A DNA stretch of 64,000 nucleotides from an uncultured Collinsella sp. (lineage in GTDB: Bacteria > Actinomycetota > Coriobacteriia > Coriobacteriales > Coriobacteriaceae): the NCBI GenBank assembly GCA_902494565.1, contig CABUTN010000005.1, positions 16,157 through 80,156 of the forward strand, read 5' to 3'. Both the position numbers and the translations under genes were made by a program. The notes below the pieces were generated by a model. That model had not been told where the DNA came from and ran no database searches. It saw only the letters and a list, made by a program, of their open reading frames with translations. Below are positions 37,717-48,206 of this stretch, piece by piece (within the stretch, counting starts at the first letter, position 1; each line of letters opens with the position of its first letter).

Positions 37717-38472
37717 TTAGTTCATGCTGCTTTGGTGGCCGGTTCGACCGGTACCGTTGCGCGTCACGGTTTCATGGAGCAAAAAGAACCCGGGAACCTG
37801 TTTGGTCTCGGTGTATTCCATAAGGATACCGTCGGCGTTGTAGGTCTGTCCGCGTATAACGGCGAGTGCGTTAAAGTCGTCGAGATCGAGCACGCGCGTA
37901 TCCTCGGGCGTGGGATGCTCGATCGTTACATCGCGTTTGCCCGTGGCAATCTTAATGCCAAGGTCTTCTTCGAGGTAACGATAGATCGAGTCGTTGACAA
38001 TCTCGGGTGTCAGCCCCGGTACCTGTGAGCTTAGGTAATAGGAGTCGTCGGAGCACACGGCTTGTCCGTCTGCATAACGGATGCGTTTGGCGCGTGTGAG
38101 CTCACAGCCTTCGGGAAACCCGGTAATCTTGGAGAGCGCCTTGCTGCAGATGAGGAGCTCAAAGACGGTGGTAACCGTTTTGAGCTCAAAGCCTCGGCTG
38201 GCTGCGATTTCCTTAAAGGTCTCGAGTCCGCCGCCACCACGACTCTTCTCGTCGCTGATGTTGCGAATGACGCGCATGCCTTTGCCTTGCTGGGGGAGCA
38301 CGTAACCATCTGCCGCAAGCATCGAGATGGCGCGACGGACCGTCATGCGCGAACAGTCAAACAGCTGCGTGAGCTCAGTTTCTGAAGGCAGATAACTCTG
38401 ATAGGCGTATGTGCCGTCGTCAATCGACTGCTTCACGTTGTCATAAATAGTTTGGAAGATGGCTCGCGCCAT
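37717..38472 (-). CDS. GntR-family regulator with UTRA domain
   Basis: This 251-residue repressor-type protein has an N-terminal winged helix (LPSETELTQLFDCSRMTVRRAISMLAADG) and a C-terminal UTRA sugar-phosphate-sensing domain, as in TreR. Its gene lies 65 bp after the zinc dehydrogenase on the same strand, and both are divergent from the alpha-glucoside PTS/GH4 operon. It probably releases its operators when a 6-phospho-disaccharide binds. The start codon is the first ATG of the frame. Confidence 0.88.
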   Translation of the reverse strand: MARAIFQTIYDNVKQSIDDGTYAYQSYLPSETELTQLFDCSRMTVRRAISMLAADGYVLPQQGKGMRVIRNISDEKSRGGGGLETFKEIAASRGFELKTVTTVFELLICSKALSKITGFPEGCELTRAKRIRYADGQAVCSDDSYYLSSQVPGLTPEIVNDSIYRYLEEDLGIKIATGKRDVTIEHPTPEDTRVLDLDDFNALAVIRGQTYNADGILMEYTETKQVPGFFLLHETVTRNGTGRTGHQSSMN

Positions 38473-38537
38473 GACGGTCTCCTAGAGCTGAGTGCGCGAG
38501 CGGTGGATGAGGGCCGCCCGCGCAGGTGTCAAGCGAT

Positions 38538-39563
38538 TTACTTGCTGGGGTCGATTATATATTTGCCCATGGCACGCAGCGCCGGGTCTGACAGGATGGC
38601 GCCGAGTTCGTCGAGGGAGGCTACCTTTGCGACCATCGAGGATACGTCGAGCCTGCCAGAGTCGATGAGCTCGAGCGCGCGACGCTGTGTGTAAGGGTTG
38701 ATGTAGGACGAGGTGAGCACGAGCTCCTTCTGGAAGACCTCGAAGGGCTTGACGGTGATTGTCTCATCGGGCTTGGTGAGGCCGAACATCATGACCGTAG
38801 CCTTGTGGCCGGCGATCTGGATGGCCTGCTCGATGGTGACGGGCTTGCCGACGCATTCGATAACGACATCGACGTTGCCGACGCCCTCCTGCTTCAGGCG
38901 GGCCGGGACGTCCTCGTGGATGGAATCAATTGCCAGGTCGGCGCCGAGTTTGAGCGCAACCTCGCGCTTGCCTTCGACAGGCTCGAGCAAGACAACCTTG
39001 GTGGCGCCGGCGTTTTTAGCAAGCTGCATCATGAGCAGGCCGATCATGCCGCCGCCGATAACGACAACTGTGCTGCCGGGCTTGATGTTGCACATATCGA
39101 TGCCGTGCAGACAGCACGCCACGGGCTCGGTCATGGCACCCTGCTCGAAGCTGGTGTGCTCGCCCAACTTGTAGACTTGCTGCATATCGACGGAGCAGTA
39201 CTCGGCAAAGCCGCCGTTAACGGTGGTGCCGTAACCGGTCATATGCTCGCAGTAGTGGTTGATTCCGTCGCGGCAGGGTTCGCAGCAGCCGCAGGGATGG
39301 TTTGGGTCGATGCACACGCGATCGCCCGGTTTAAAGCCAGCGACGTCGCTGCCCACGGCCTCGACAACGCCCGCAAACTCATGACCAAGGATCGTGGGCG
39401 GGGTAACGTCGGCTGCACCCTTGTCGCCTTCATAGATATGAACGTCGGTACCGCAGACGCCGCAAGCTTTGACGTTGATCAGAACGTCGCGCCTGCCCAC
39501 GGTCGGCTTTGCCGATTCCTCGACTCTGAGGTCGTGCTTTCCATAGAAGACCGCGCTTTTCAT
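38538..39563 (-). CDS. Zinc-dependent alcohol/sugar dehydrogenase (MDR family)
   Basis: This 341-residue enzyme has catalytic-zinc ligands in ACGVCGTDVH and GHEFAGVV, a four-cysteine structural zinc loop (PCGCCEPCRDGINHYC), and the nucleotide fold motif VVVIGGGMIGLL. It resembles sorbitol, threonine and related sugar dehydrogenases. Divergent from the PTS operon and followed by gntR, it likely handles a sugar or polyol from the same pathway. Its substrate is unknown. Confidence 0.88.
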   Translation of the reverse strand: MKSAVFYGKHDLRVEESAKPTVGRRDVLINVKACGVCGTDVHIYEGDKGAADVTPPTILGHEFAGVVEAVGSDVAGFKPGDRVCIDPNHPCGCCEPCRDGINHYCEHMTGYGTTVNGGFAEYCSVDMQQVYKLGEHTSFEQGAMTEPVACCLHGIDMCNIKPGSTVVVIGGGMIGLLMMQLAKNAGATKVVLLEPVEGKREVALKLGADLAIDSIHEDVPARLKQEGVGNVDVVIECVGKPVTIEQAIQIAGHKATVMMFGLTKPDETITVKPFEVFQKELVLTSSYINPYTQRRALELIDSGRLDVSSMVAKVASLDELGAILSDPALRAMGKYIIDPSK

Positions 39564-39617
39564 GGTGACTCCTTAACGTGGCGGTGAATGTTGTAATGAA
39601 GTATAGGCATGTATATA

Positions 39618-39772
39618 GATATAGACAAGCACATCTAGACAAGTAGAAAAGAAATTTAAAATGTATCCATCAGCTATGTCAGATTTAGCAGGCGAAATAC
39701 TGGACATATACCGTTTACGGCCAATAATCAACCGTTTACCGACCGTAGTATTAATGCTAACTTGTATAGATA
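39618..39772. promoter_or_regulatory. Repeated operator-like sites between zinc ADH and PTS genes
   Basis: The motif CTTGTCTATATC/CTTGTCTAGATG occurs on the minus strand at 39618-39629 and 39632-39643, and CTTGTATAGATA on the plus strand at 39761-39772. A separate direct repeat, ACCGTTTAC, occurs twice around 39708-39740. The region is AT-rich and holds divergent promoters. The sites could bind the nearby GntR protein. Confidence 0.5.
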
Positions 39773-39918
39773 AGTGATGTGATAAAACGTAAGTGCAAGA
39801 AGTCAGGGAAGCGGGCCCACCCGTCCTATTGCACGAGGTACACGCAAACGGCGCGTCTGCGGTCTCGAGTGAAGCCAAAACCGCAGCGCTCCGAATGAAG
39901 AGAGGGGGATTCCCCGTC

Positions 39919-41511
39919 ATGATGCAACAGATACAACGTTTCGGCGGTGCAATGTACACGCCTGCAATTCTTTTCGCATTTTCCGGAATCGTCGTCGGCC
40001 TGGGTACGTTGTTTACCACCGAGGCGATCTTTGGCGAGATGGCCACTGCGGGCCATCTTTGGTTTGATTGCTGGAATGTGCTGCTCCAGGGTGGTTGGAC
40101 GCTCTTTAACCAGATGCCGTTACTGTTTTGCGTAGCGTTGCCAATCTCGCTCGCGAACAAGCAGAACGCTCGTTGCTGCATGGAGGCTTTGGCCATCTAC
40201 CTTACCTTCAACTACTTTGTAAGCACAATCTTGGGGCAGTGGGGCCCTGTCTTTGGGGTCGACTACTCTGTCGAGGCGGGCAGCGGTACTGGTCTTGCCA
40301 CTATCGCAAGCATCAAAACGCTTGATATGGGCATCATGGGCGCGCTTATCATTTCAGGTATCGCCACGATGCTTCACAACAAGTACTTCGACACCGAACT
40401 TCCTGAGTGGCTGGGCGTGTTCTCGGGCTCCGTGTTCATCTATATGATCGGTTTCTTCGTTATGGTTCCGGTCGCTCTTATCGCCTGCCTGGTGTGGCCG
40501 CATGTTCAGGCTGCTATCGCCGCCTTCCAGGGATTCATCCTTTCCGCCGGTACGTTTGGCGTGGGCGTCTTTGCTTTCTTCGAGCGCCTGCTGATCCCTA
40601 CGGGCCTGCACCACTTTATCTATACGCCGTTCTATTACGACAACGCGGCGGTCAACGGCGGCATCTTTGCCGCTTGGGCCAACATCCTGCCCCAACTGGC
40701 TGCCGATCCGAGCGTTGCTCTTAAGGATGCCGCACCCTGGGCTGCCTATACCTGCCCCGGATGGACTAAAGTCTTCGGCTCGCTCGGCGTCGCCATTGCG
40801 TTTTATATGACTGCCAAACCCGAGCGCAAACAGCGCGTCAAGACTCTGCTGATCCCGGTCACCCTTACCGCCATGCTTTGCGGTATCACCGAGCCGCTTG
40901 ACTTCACCTTCCTGTTCGTCGCGCCCGGCCTGTTCGTCGTCCACTGCGTGCTCGGAGCGCTCGGCTGCATGGCTCAAAACCTCCTTGGCGTCGTGGGCAT
41001 CTTCGACGGCGGCATTATCTCGATGCTCTCGTGGGACTGGCTGCCCCTTTGGGCCGCACACGGTCTGCAGTACGCCATCTCCATCCTTGTCGGTCTGTGC
41101 TTTACCGCTCTTTGGGTCGTGGTCTTCCGTTTCCTGATCGTCAAGTTCGACTTTAAGACCCCCGGTCGCGAGGATGACGATGTTGAGGTCGAGCTCAAGT
41201 CCAAGGCCGACTACAAGCAAAAGCAGGGCGGTGCTGCTGCTAGCAAATCGGTCGCCCAGAGTAAGGATGACGAGCGCTTGGTGCTTGCCGAGAACATCCT
41301 CGATCTACTCGGTGGCACGGATAACGTCATCGATGTAACGAACTGCGCTACCCGTCTGCGCGTTAACGTCAAGGACAAGAGTGTCGTTGCACCCGAGGCT
41401 TCCTTCAAGGCGATCGGTACGCATGGCTTGGTGGTCCAAGGCCAGTCAATCCAGGTCATCATCGGCCTTGACGTCCCGCAGGTTCGCGAGAAGTTCGAGA
41501 GTCTTCTGTAA
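39919..41511 (+). CDS. PTS alpha-glucoside-type EIICB transporter
   Basis: This 530-residue PTS permease imports and phosphorylates a sugar. It starts MMQQIQRFGGAMYTPAILF, typical of MalX/AglA-type transporters. About ten membrane segments form EIIC (with GITEPLDFTFLF), followed by a linker and an EIIB domain with the phospho-cysteine in VTNCATRLRVNV. No EIIA domain is attached; the free EIIA at 12.8 kb could serve it. I chose ATG 39919, after GAGAGGGGG. With the GH4 enzyme downstream, maltose or a similar alpha-glucoside is the likely substrate. Confidence 0.9.
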   Translation: MMQQIQRFGGAMYTPAILFAFSGIVVGLGTLFTTEAIFGEMATAGHLWFDCWNVLLQGGWTLFNQMPLLFCVALPISLANKQNARCCMEALAIYLTFNYFVSTILGQWGPVFGVDYSVEAGSGTGLATIASIKTLDMGIMGALIISGIATMLHNKYFDTELPEWLGVFSGSVFIYMIGFFVMVPVALIACLVWPHVQAAIAAFQGFILSAGTFGVGVFAFFERLLIPTGLHHFIYTPFYYDNAAVNGGIFAAWANILPQLAADPSVALKDAAPWAAYTCPGWTKVFGSLGVAIAFYMTAKPERKQRVKTLLIPVTLTAMLCGITEPLDFTFLFVAPGLFVVHCVLGALGCMAQNLLGVVGIFDGGIISMLSWDWLPLWAAHGLQYAISILVGLCFTALWVVVFRFLIVKFDFKTPGREDDDVEVELKSKADYKQKQGGAAASKSVAQSKDDERLVLAENILDLLGGTDNVIDVTNCATRLRVNVKDKSVVAPEASFKAIGTHGLVVQGQSIQVIIGLDVPQVREKFESLL

Positions 41512-41529
41512 ACCATCGTCCATCGAAAC

Positions 41530-41569
41530 AATCGGCCTTGCAGAGCCGGTACGCACCGCAAGGCCGATT
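41530..41569 (+). terminator. Hairpin between PTS and GH4 genes
   Basis: A perfect 12-bp stem, AATCGGCCTTGC with GCAAGGCCGATT, has no strong T-run. It may attenuate transcription or stabilise the upstream mRNA. Confidence 0.6.
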
Positions 41570-41639
41570 CTAGAGATAAAAAACTCCACTTCTAGGTAAC
41601 AATTCCAAACCGTGCAGGCCGCGTACGGGGATGGATTGA

Positions 41640-43010
<1,371 letters not shown>

Positions 43011-43050
43011 GGACTACTGTCTCGAACCCTCACGCATCTCTGCTTCATTT

Positions 43051-43094
43051 GCGCCGCCGCGGTGTCCGGATTAGCCCGGATGCTGCGGCGGCGC
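43051..43094 (+). terminator. GC-rich hairpin between GH4 gene and ychF
   Basis: A perfect 10-bp outer stem, GCGCCGCCGC with GCGGCGGCGC, plus inner TCCGG/CCGGA pairs. It lacks a T-run but lies directly before the ychF promoter, so it likely ends the PTS/GH4 transcript. Confidence 0.55.
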
Positions 43095-43137
43095 TATACT
43101 TATGCAGTTTGAAATACCTGTACCTAAAGGAGCTGCT

Positions 43138-44214
43138 GTGTCCCTTTCCATCGGTATCGTGGGCCTGCCCAATGTGGGCAAGTCGACGCTGTTCACCGCG
43201 CTTACCAAAAAGACCGGCCTTGCCGCCAACTACCCGTTTGCTACGATCGACCCCAACGTAGGCATCGTCGACGTGCCCGATAGCCGTCTGCAAAAGCTCG
43301 CCGACATCGTTAACCCGGGTCGCATTGTGCCGGCTACGGTCGAGTTCGTCGACATCGCAGGTCTGGTGAAGGGCGCTAACGAGGGCGAGGGTCTGGGCAA
43401 CCAGTTCCTGGCCAACATTCGCGAGACCGACGCCATCTGCGAGGTCGTGCGCTACTTTAAGGACCCCAACGTTATGCGCGAGGTGGGCCGCACCGGCGAG
43501 TTTGTCGATCCCGCCGGTGACGCCGACACCATCATGACCGAGCTTATCTTGGCCGACATGGGCACGCTCGAGAAGCAGCTGCCTAAGCTCGAGAAGGAGG
43601 CCAAGCGCGACAAGGAGCTCATGCCCAAGTTTGAGGTCGCCAAGCGCCTGCTTGCCTGGCTCAACGAGGGCAAGCGCGCCGCATCCATGGAGATGACCGA
43701 CGAGGAGCGTGCCGCTGCCAAGGGCCTGTTCCTGCTCACCATGAAGCCCATCCTGTATGTGGCCAACGTGGACGAGGATATGCTCAACGAGGACCTGGCG
43801 CCCATCGATGGCGTCAAGCCGTTGCCCATCTGCGCCAAGATCGAGGCCGAGCTTTCCGAGCTCGATCCCGAGGACGCCGCCGACTACCTGGAGAGCCTGG
43901 GCCTGGAGCAGCCCGGCCTGGACGTGCTCGCTCAGGCTGCCTACAAGCTGCTTGGCCTGCAGTCGTTCTTTACGGCCGGCGAGATGGAGGTCAAGGCCTG
44001 GACGGTGCGTCAGGGCGCGACCGCCCCGCAGGCCGCCGGCGTCATCCACACCGATTTTGAGCGCGGCTTTATTAAGGCCGAGGTCATTGGCTATGACGAC
44101 TACATCGAGCTCGGCGGCGAGCAGGGCGCCAAGGCCGCCGGCAAGCTGCGCATTGAGGGCAAGGACTATGTCATGGCCGATGGCGACGTCGTGCACTTCC
44201 GCTTTAACGTGTAA
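43138..44214 (+). CDS. ychF: Ribosome-binding ATPase YchF
   Basis: This 358-residue Obg-related protein hydrolyses ATP and binds ribosomes. It shows the P-loop [11 protein letters not shown], switch region [11 protein letters not shown], and a C-terminal TGS-like end ([15 protein letters not shown]). I chose GTG 43138, after AAAGGAG, because the product then begins [16 protein letters not shown] as in the family; an ATG at 43102 adds extra residues. A -10 element TATACT lies at 43095-43100. Confidence 0.94.
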   Translation: MSLSIGIVGLPNVGKSTLFTALTKKTGLAANYPFATIDPNVGIVDVPDSRLQKLADIVNPGRIVPATVEFVDIAGLVKGANEGEGLGNQFLANIRETDAICEVVRYFKDPNVMREVGRTGEFVDPAGDADTIMTELILADMGTLEKQLPKLEKEAKRDKELMPKFEVAKRLLAWLNEGKRAASMEMTDEERAAAKGLFLLTMKPILYVANVDEDMLNEDLAPIDGVKPLPICAKIEAELSELDPEDAADYLESLGLEQPGLDVLAQAAYKLLGLQSFFTAGEMEVKAWTVRQGATAPQAAGVIHTDFERGFIKAEVIGYDDYIELGGEQGAKAAGKLRIEGKDYVMADGDVVHFRFNV

Positions 44215-44225
44215 GGGCGACGCAT

Positions 44226-44609
44226 ATGTTTAAATACGGCAAAAAAGCCGGCTACATGGGCGTCGCGCTGCTGGTGCTCGCGGTGCTTCCGCTGGTGGTC
44301 GCAGCGTGTGTTATCCCCAACATTGGTCCTGAGGTGGCAACGAAGTTTAACGCAGCCGGCGAGGTGACGCGCTGGGGCAAGAGCTACGAGCTGCTGGCAC
44401 TGCCGGTGCTCAACCTGCTGCTGAGCGTGGCGACGTACTTTACGGCGGGACGCCAAGCTAAAAACAATGATGACTCCGCCGCCATGGCGCGCATCGTGTG
44501 CGAGCGCTACCTGCGCAACGGTTGCATCACGGGTGTGTTCCTCAATGTGATCAACGTTTACTTTATGTATTCGGCGATTACCGGAACGGGCTTTGGCCTA
44601 GGCTTTTAG
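44226..44609 (+). CDS. Small membrane protein (DUF1648/SdpI-like)
   Basis: A 127-residue protein with about three hydrophobic segments (VALLVLAVLPLVVAACVIP, LLALPVLNLLLSVATYF, CITGVFLNVINVYFM). Between the first two, PNIGPEVATKFNAAGEVTRWG resembles the DUF1648 signature of SdpI immunity-type proteins. It lies 11 bp after ychF with a GGGCGAC ribosome site. Role unknown. Confidence 0.75.
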   Translation: MFKYGKKAGYMGVALLVLAVLPLVVAACVIPNIGPEVATKFNAAGEVTRWGKSYELLALPVLNLLLSVATYFTAGRQAKNNDDSAAMARIVCERYLRNGCITGVFLNVINVYFMYSAITGTGFGLGF

Positions 44610-44618
44610 CTTGCGCCT

Positions 44619-45008
44619 TTAGGCAACGAGCCTGCACATATATTCAATGGCTGCTGCGAGGCCGCCGCTCGATCGTGGTTTAAAGACCATGACGGCGGCG
44701 GCCTCGTTTTCGTATCCGGCGCCGCGAAGGGCGAGCGCGATACCGGCTTCCAGGAGAAGGGGCAGACCGCGTTGGCTGGTTGCGATTGCGGCAGCCTGAT
44801 TGAGCGAGCAGCTGTGCGCTTGGCATTGGATGGCAAGTTCACCTTGCGCCGGGCAAGGGACCAGAACGGCGGCGACGCGACTTGATAGCAATGCAAATGC
44901 TGTGCGCTCATCGGGCGAAAGGCATTCAGCTTCAACGACGACGAGCTTGGGCGGTGCACTGTTTGTGCGAAGCGTGGCTCGGTACATGCGGACCGAAGAA
45001 CCCGACAT
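44619..45008 (-). CDS. Unknown protein divergent from small XRE regulator
   Basis: A 129-residue protein starts at ATG 45008 after CAGGAG. It has a beta-rich first half (KLVVVEAECLSP, AAVLVPCP) and an alanine-rich second half, and no recognisable motif. It shares a divergent control region with a small helix-turn-helix gene, an arrangement seen in some toxin-antitoxin and stress modules, but this is only suggestive. Confidence 0.65.
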   Translation of the reverse strand: MSGSSVRMYRATLRTNSAPPKLVVVEAECLSPDERTAFALLSSRVAAVLVPCPAQGELAIQCQAHSCSLNQAAAIATSQRGLPLLLEAGIALALRGAGYENEAAAVMVFKPRSSGGLAAAIEYMCRLVA

Positions 45009-45030
45009 AGAAAACTCCTGTGTATTCGGC

Positions 45031-45056
45031 AAAACGTAAATTATAGTTTACGTTTT
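45031..45056. promoter_or_regulatory. Perfect palindrome in the XRE divergent region
   Basis: Arms AAAACGTAAA and TTTACGTTTT are separated by six bases, between two divergent genes. It is likely the operator of the small XRE protein. Confidence 0.6.
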
Positions 45057-45084
45057 TGTTCAGCTCCATTTCAAACTCGGCTGC

Positions 45085-45303
45085 ATGGACGAATGTGCGA
45101 AACAGATTCTTGGCAGGCGGGTCGAAGAGACGCGCAGAGACCTTGGCATCTCCAAGGTTGATTTTTGTGTGGCGACAGGAATCAGCCGACCCTACCTCGA
45201 CCGAATCGAAGATGGGACGGCAAATTTCACGCTCAAGGTTCTATTTAAGATCGCGCCCGCACTCGGCATGACGGTATCAGAGCTTCTCGAGGGCATCGAA
45301 TAG
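45085..45303 (+). CDS. Small XRE-type DNA-binding protein
   Basis: This 72-residue single helix-turn-helix protein contains GISKVDFCVATGISRPYLDRIEDGT, a clear XRE recognition helix, and ends SELLEGIE. No ligand domain. The ribosome site before ATG is weak. A perfect dyad lies 29 bp upstream, so autoregulation together with the divergent gene is likely. Confidence 0.85.
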   Translation: MDECAKQILGRRVEETRRDLGISKVDFCVATGISRPYLDRIEDGTANFTLKVLFKIAPALGMTVSELLEGIE

Positions 45304-45325
45304 GGGATACCCGTCGACAACTGAA

Positions 45326-46339
45326 TTACGCCATCGGGATGCGGTCGTGGTTGACTTGGCTGTAGAACAGGCGCTGGATCTCGGCGGCATCGCGTGACTG
45401 GCCGAGTGCCCACATGGTTTTGGCCACGAGCGTCTCGGTTGTCATATCGTCGCCGCGCAGAATGCCCGGATGATCGGCGTAAGCACGGCCGACCTCATAA
45501 ACGCCCAGATCGAGGCCCTCTTCGGGGACCTGCGTGGTCATAACGACGGTGCGGCCCGAATCGACCCAGCGGAAAATCGCCTCCTGGAACGACTCGCCCG
45601 ACTCGCCAAACTCGGGGATACCGCCAATGCCAAAGGTCTCCAGAATCACGGCGTCGTAGCTATCGGCAAGGGCGTCGAGGATGCCCGGGTTTACGCCGGG
45701 CGTGAGCTTGAGTACAAATATGCGCGGGTCGATGCTGTCGTAGAAACGAACCGGGTTCTCGTTCTGGTGAGTGCCGTGGAGTCCGTTGCGAACGATGCGG
45801 TCGTTGCGGATGTAGGCAATGGGCGGATAGTTGACGCTAATGAACGCGTTAAAGCTCATGGTGCGCTGCTTGCGGGCGCGCGTGCCGGCAATGGCGACGC
45901 CGCCAAACACGATCGACACATCGTGCGAATGCTCGTCGAGCGCATAGAGTAGGCTCTGGTACAGATTGAGCTTGGCATCGGTAAAGGGGTTGCCCATGGG
46001 CTTTTGCGAGCCGGTGAGCACGATGGGCTTGGGGCTGTCCTGAATCAGATAGGAAAGCGCTGCCGCGGTGTAGCTCATGGTGTCTGTGCCGTGCAGAATC
46101 ACGAAGCCGTCGTGGTCGGCATAACCCTCGACGATGACGTCGCGGATACGCATCCAGTCACTGGGGCGCATATTGGTGCTGTCGATGTTCATGGGCTGCA
46201 CGACGTCGAGCTCGCAGAGGCCCGAGATCTCGGGGACGCTCTGGGCGAGCTCCTCACCGGTCAGGGCGGGGGAGAGGCCGTTGCCGTCCTCGGTCGATGC
46301 GATGGTGCCGCCCGTGGCGATGAGAAGGATGCGCTTCAT
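45326..46339 (-). CDS. ansA: L-asparaginase (type I)
   Basis: This 337-residue enzyme hydrolyses asparagine to aspartate and ammonia. It has the catalytic threonine motif LLIATGGTIAST and the second set ILHGTDTMSYTAAALSYL. No signal peptide is present, so it is the cytosolic form. I chose ATG 46339, after TAGGAAC; the frame from 46411 is longer without support. Confidence 0.93.
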   Translation of the reverse strand: MKRILLIATGGTIASTEDGNGLSPALTGEELAQSVPEISGLCELDVVQPMNIDSTNMRPSDWMRIRDVIVEGYADHDGFVILHGTDTMSYTAAALSYLIQDSPKPIVLTGSQKPMGNPFTDAKLNLYQSLLYALDEHSHDVSIVFGGVAIAGTRARKQRTMSFNAFISVNYPPIAYIRNDRIVRNGLHGTHQNENPVRFYDSIDPRIFVLKLTPGVNPGILDALADSYDAVILETFGIGGIPEFGESGESFQEAIFRWVDSGRTVVMTTQVPEEGLDLGVYEVGRAYADHPGILRGDDMTTETLVAKTMWALGQSRDAAEIQRLFYSQVNHDRIPMA

Positions 46340-46607
46340 GCTGGTGTTCCTATCGTATTTGCCGCCACAGAGGCGGAGTCGTTCGGCAGTATTGTGGCAC
46401 AGGGCGTCCAATGTTCAAACGTATTACATCATCTGTAACGTTTGGCAACGCTCCAATTGCTGTCAAATAGGGGCCCAGGTCGTGCGTTTGCCGTGCTCTG
46501 ATGGCTATGACGGGCGCAGAACCGCTGGTTACGTGTACACTATGAAAGTTATTTTCGTTTATTCGCGCGGGTGGGCACCGGCTCCCCGCCAACAAGAGGG
46601 GGAAACC

Positions 46608-48206
46608 ATGGATCAAAAGGCTTCCGCAAAGGTCCTCGTACTCGACTTTGGTGCGCAGTACGGTCAGCTCATTGCCCGTCGCGTCCGCGACCTCAACGTG
46701 TATTCCGAGATCGTTCCCTGCGACATCTCGGCCGACGAGATTCGCGAGATGAACGCCTCTGCGCTCATCCTTTCCGGCGGCCCGGCCTCCGTGTACGCCG
46801 AGGACGCTCCGTCCATCGATCCCGCCATCTTTGACCTAGGCCTTCCCGTTCTGGGCTTTTGCTACGGCCATCAGATCACGGCCGTGACGCTCGGCGGCAA
46901 GGTTGGCCACTCCGAGGTGGGCGAGTACGGCCGCGCCACCATCACGCGTACGGTCGGCGCCAAGCTCTTTAACTCCACGCCCATGGAGCAGACTGTGTGG
47001 ATGAGCCACCGCGACGCCGTGTCCGAGGTGCCCGAGGGCTTTACCGTTACCGCCAGCACCGACGTGTGCCCGGTTGCCGCCATGGAGTGCGTTGAGCGCA
47101 AGATTTTCACCACGCAGTTCCACCCCGAGGTCAAGCACTCCGAGTACGGTCAGCAGCTGCTGAGCAACTTCCTGTTTGAGATCTGCGGCCTGGAGCCCAA
47201 CTGGAGCATGGACAACCTGGTCGAGACCATGACGGCCGAGTTCCGCGAGAAGGTCGGCGACGACCGCGTGATTCTGGCCCTGTCCGGCGGCGTCGACTCC
47301 TCCGTCGTGGCTGCGCTGGGCGCCCGCGCCGTGGGCAAGCAGATGACCTGCGTGTTCATCAACCACGGCCTGCTGCGCAAGGGCGAGCCCGAGCAGGTGG
47401 AGGAAGTCTTCACCAAGCAGTTCGATGTCGACTTTATTCACGTTCACGCCGAGGACCGCTACGCCGAGCTTTTGGCCGGCGTGACCGAGCCCGAGGAAAA
47501 GCGCCGCATCATCGGTACGCAGTTCTGGAAAGAGTTCTTCGCCGTGGCGCAGCAGCTCGAGACCGATGGCAAGCCGGTCAAGTACCTGGCTCAGGGCACC
47601 ATCTACCCCGACATCATCGAGTCCGGCGCTCGCAAGACGGGCGGCAAGACGGCCACCATCAAGAGCCACCACAACCTGATTCCGTTCCCCGAGGGCGTGC
47701 ACTTCGACCTTATCGAGCCGCTCGATCACTTCTTTAAGGACGAGGTCCGTGCACTTGGTCTGGCGCTGGGCCTGCCGGGTCATATCGTGTTCCGTCAGCC
47801 TTTCCCGGGTCCGGGTCTAGCCATCCGCATCATCGGTGCGGTCGACAAGGAGAAGCTCGAGATCCTCAAGAACGCCGATGCCATCGTGCGCGAGGAACTC
47901 GACGCCTACAACCAGCGTCTGTTTGAGCAGACCGGCGAGCGCAACTCCGAGCACAGCTGCTGGCAGTACTTTGCGGTCCTGCCCGACATCAAGTCCGTCG
48001 GCGTTATGGGTGACGAGCGCACCTACCAGCGCCCGATCATCCTGCGTGCCGTCGAGTCCAGTGATGCCATGACCGCCGACTGGGCCAAGCTGCCCTACGA
48101 CGTGCTTGCCCGCATCTCCGGCCGCATCGTTGCCGAGGTTCCCGGCGCCAACCGCGTGTGCTACGACATCACGTCCAAGCCGCCCGCGACCATCGAGTGG
48201 GAATAA
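46608..48206 (+). CDS. guaA: GMP synthase (glutamine-hydrolysing)
   Basis: This 532-residue enzyme converts XMP to GMP. The N-terminal class I amidotransferase has nucleophile cysteine in GFCYGHQ; then follow the ATP pyrophosphatase loop LSGGVDSSV and the dimerisation domain with FPGPGLAIR. It ends TIEWE, the typical GuaA terminus. The start ATG follows GAGGGGGAA. The gene is intact, although the accessory element next to it is inserted at its 3' end; guaA is a known integration site for genomic islands. Confidence 0.97.
   Translation: MDQKASAKVLVLDFGAQYGQLIARRVRDLNVYSEIVPCDISADEIREMNASALILSGGPASVYAEDAPSIDPAIFDLGLPVLGFCYGHQITAVTLGGKVGHSEVGEYGRATITRTVGAKLFNSTPMEQTVWMSHRDAVSEVPEGFTVTASTDVCPVAAMECVERKIFTTQFHPEVKHSEYGQQLLSNFLFEICGLEPNWSMDNLVETMTAEFREKVGDDRVILALSGGVDSSVVAALGARAVGKQMTCVFINHGLLRKGEPEQVEEVFTKQFDVDFIHVHAEDRYAELLAGVTEPEEKRRIIGTQFWKEFFAVAQQLETDGKPVKYLAQGTIYPDIIESGARKTGGKTATIKSHHNLIPFPEGVHFDLIEPLDHFFKDEVRALGLALGLPGHIVFRQPFPGPGLAIRIIGAVDKEKLEILKNADAIVREELDAYNQRLFEQTGERNSEHSCWQYFAVLPDIKSVGVMGDERTYQRPIILRAVESSDAMTADWAKLPYDVLARISGRIVAEVPGANRVCYDITSKPPATIEWE

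Noticed and set aside
46440..46607. Purine riboswitch upstream of guaA
   Set aside because: I could not find the conserved three-way-junction bases; only a promoter-like TACACT is visible.
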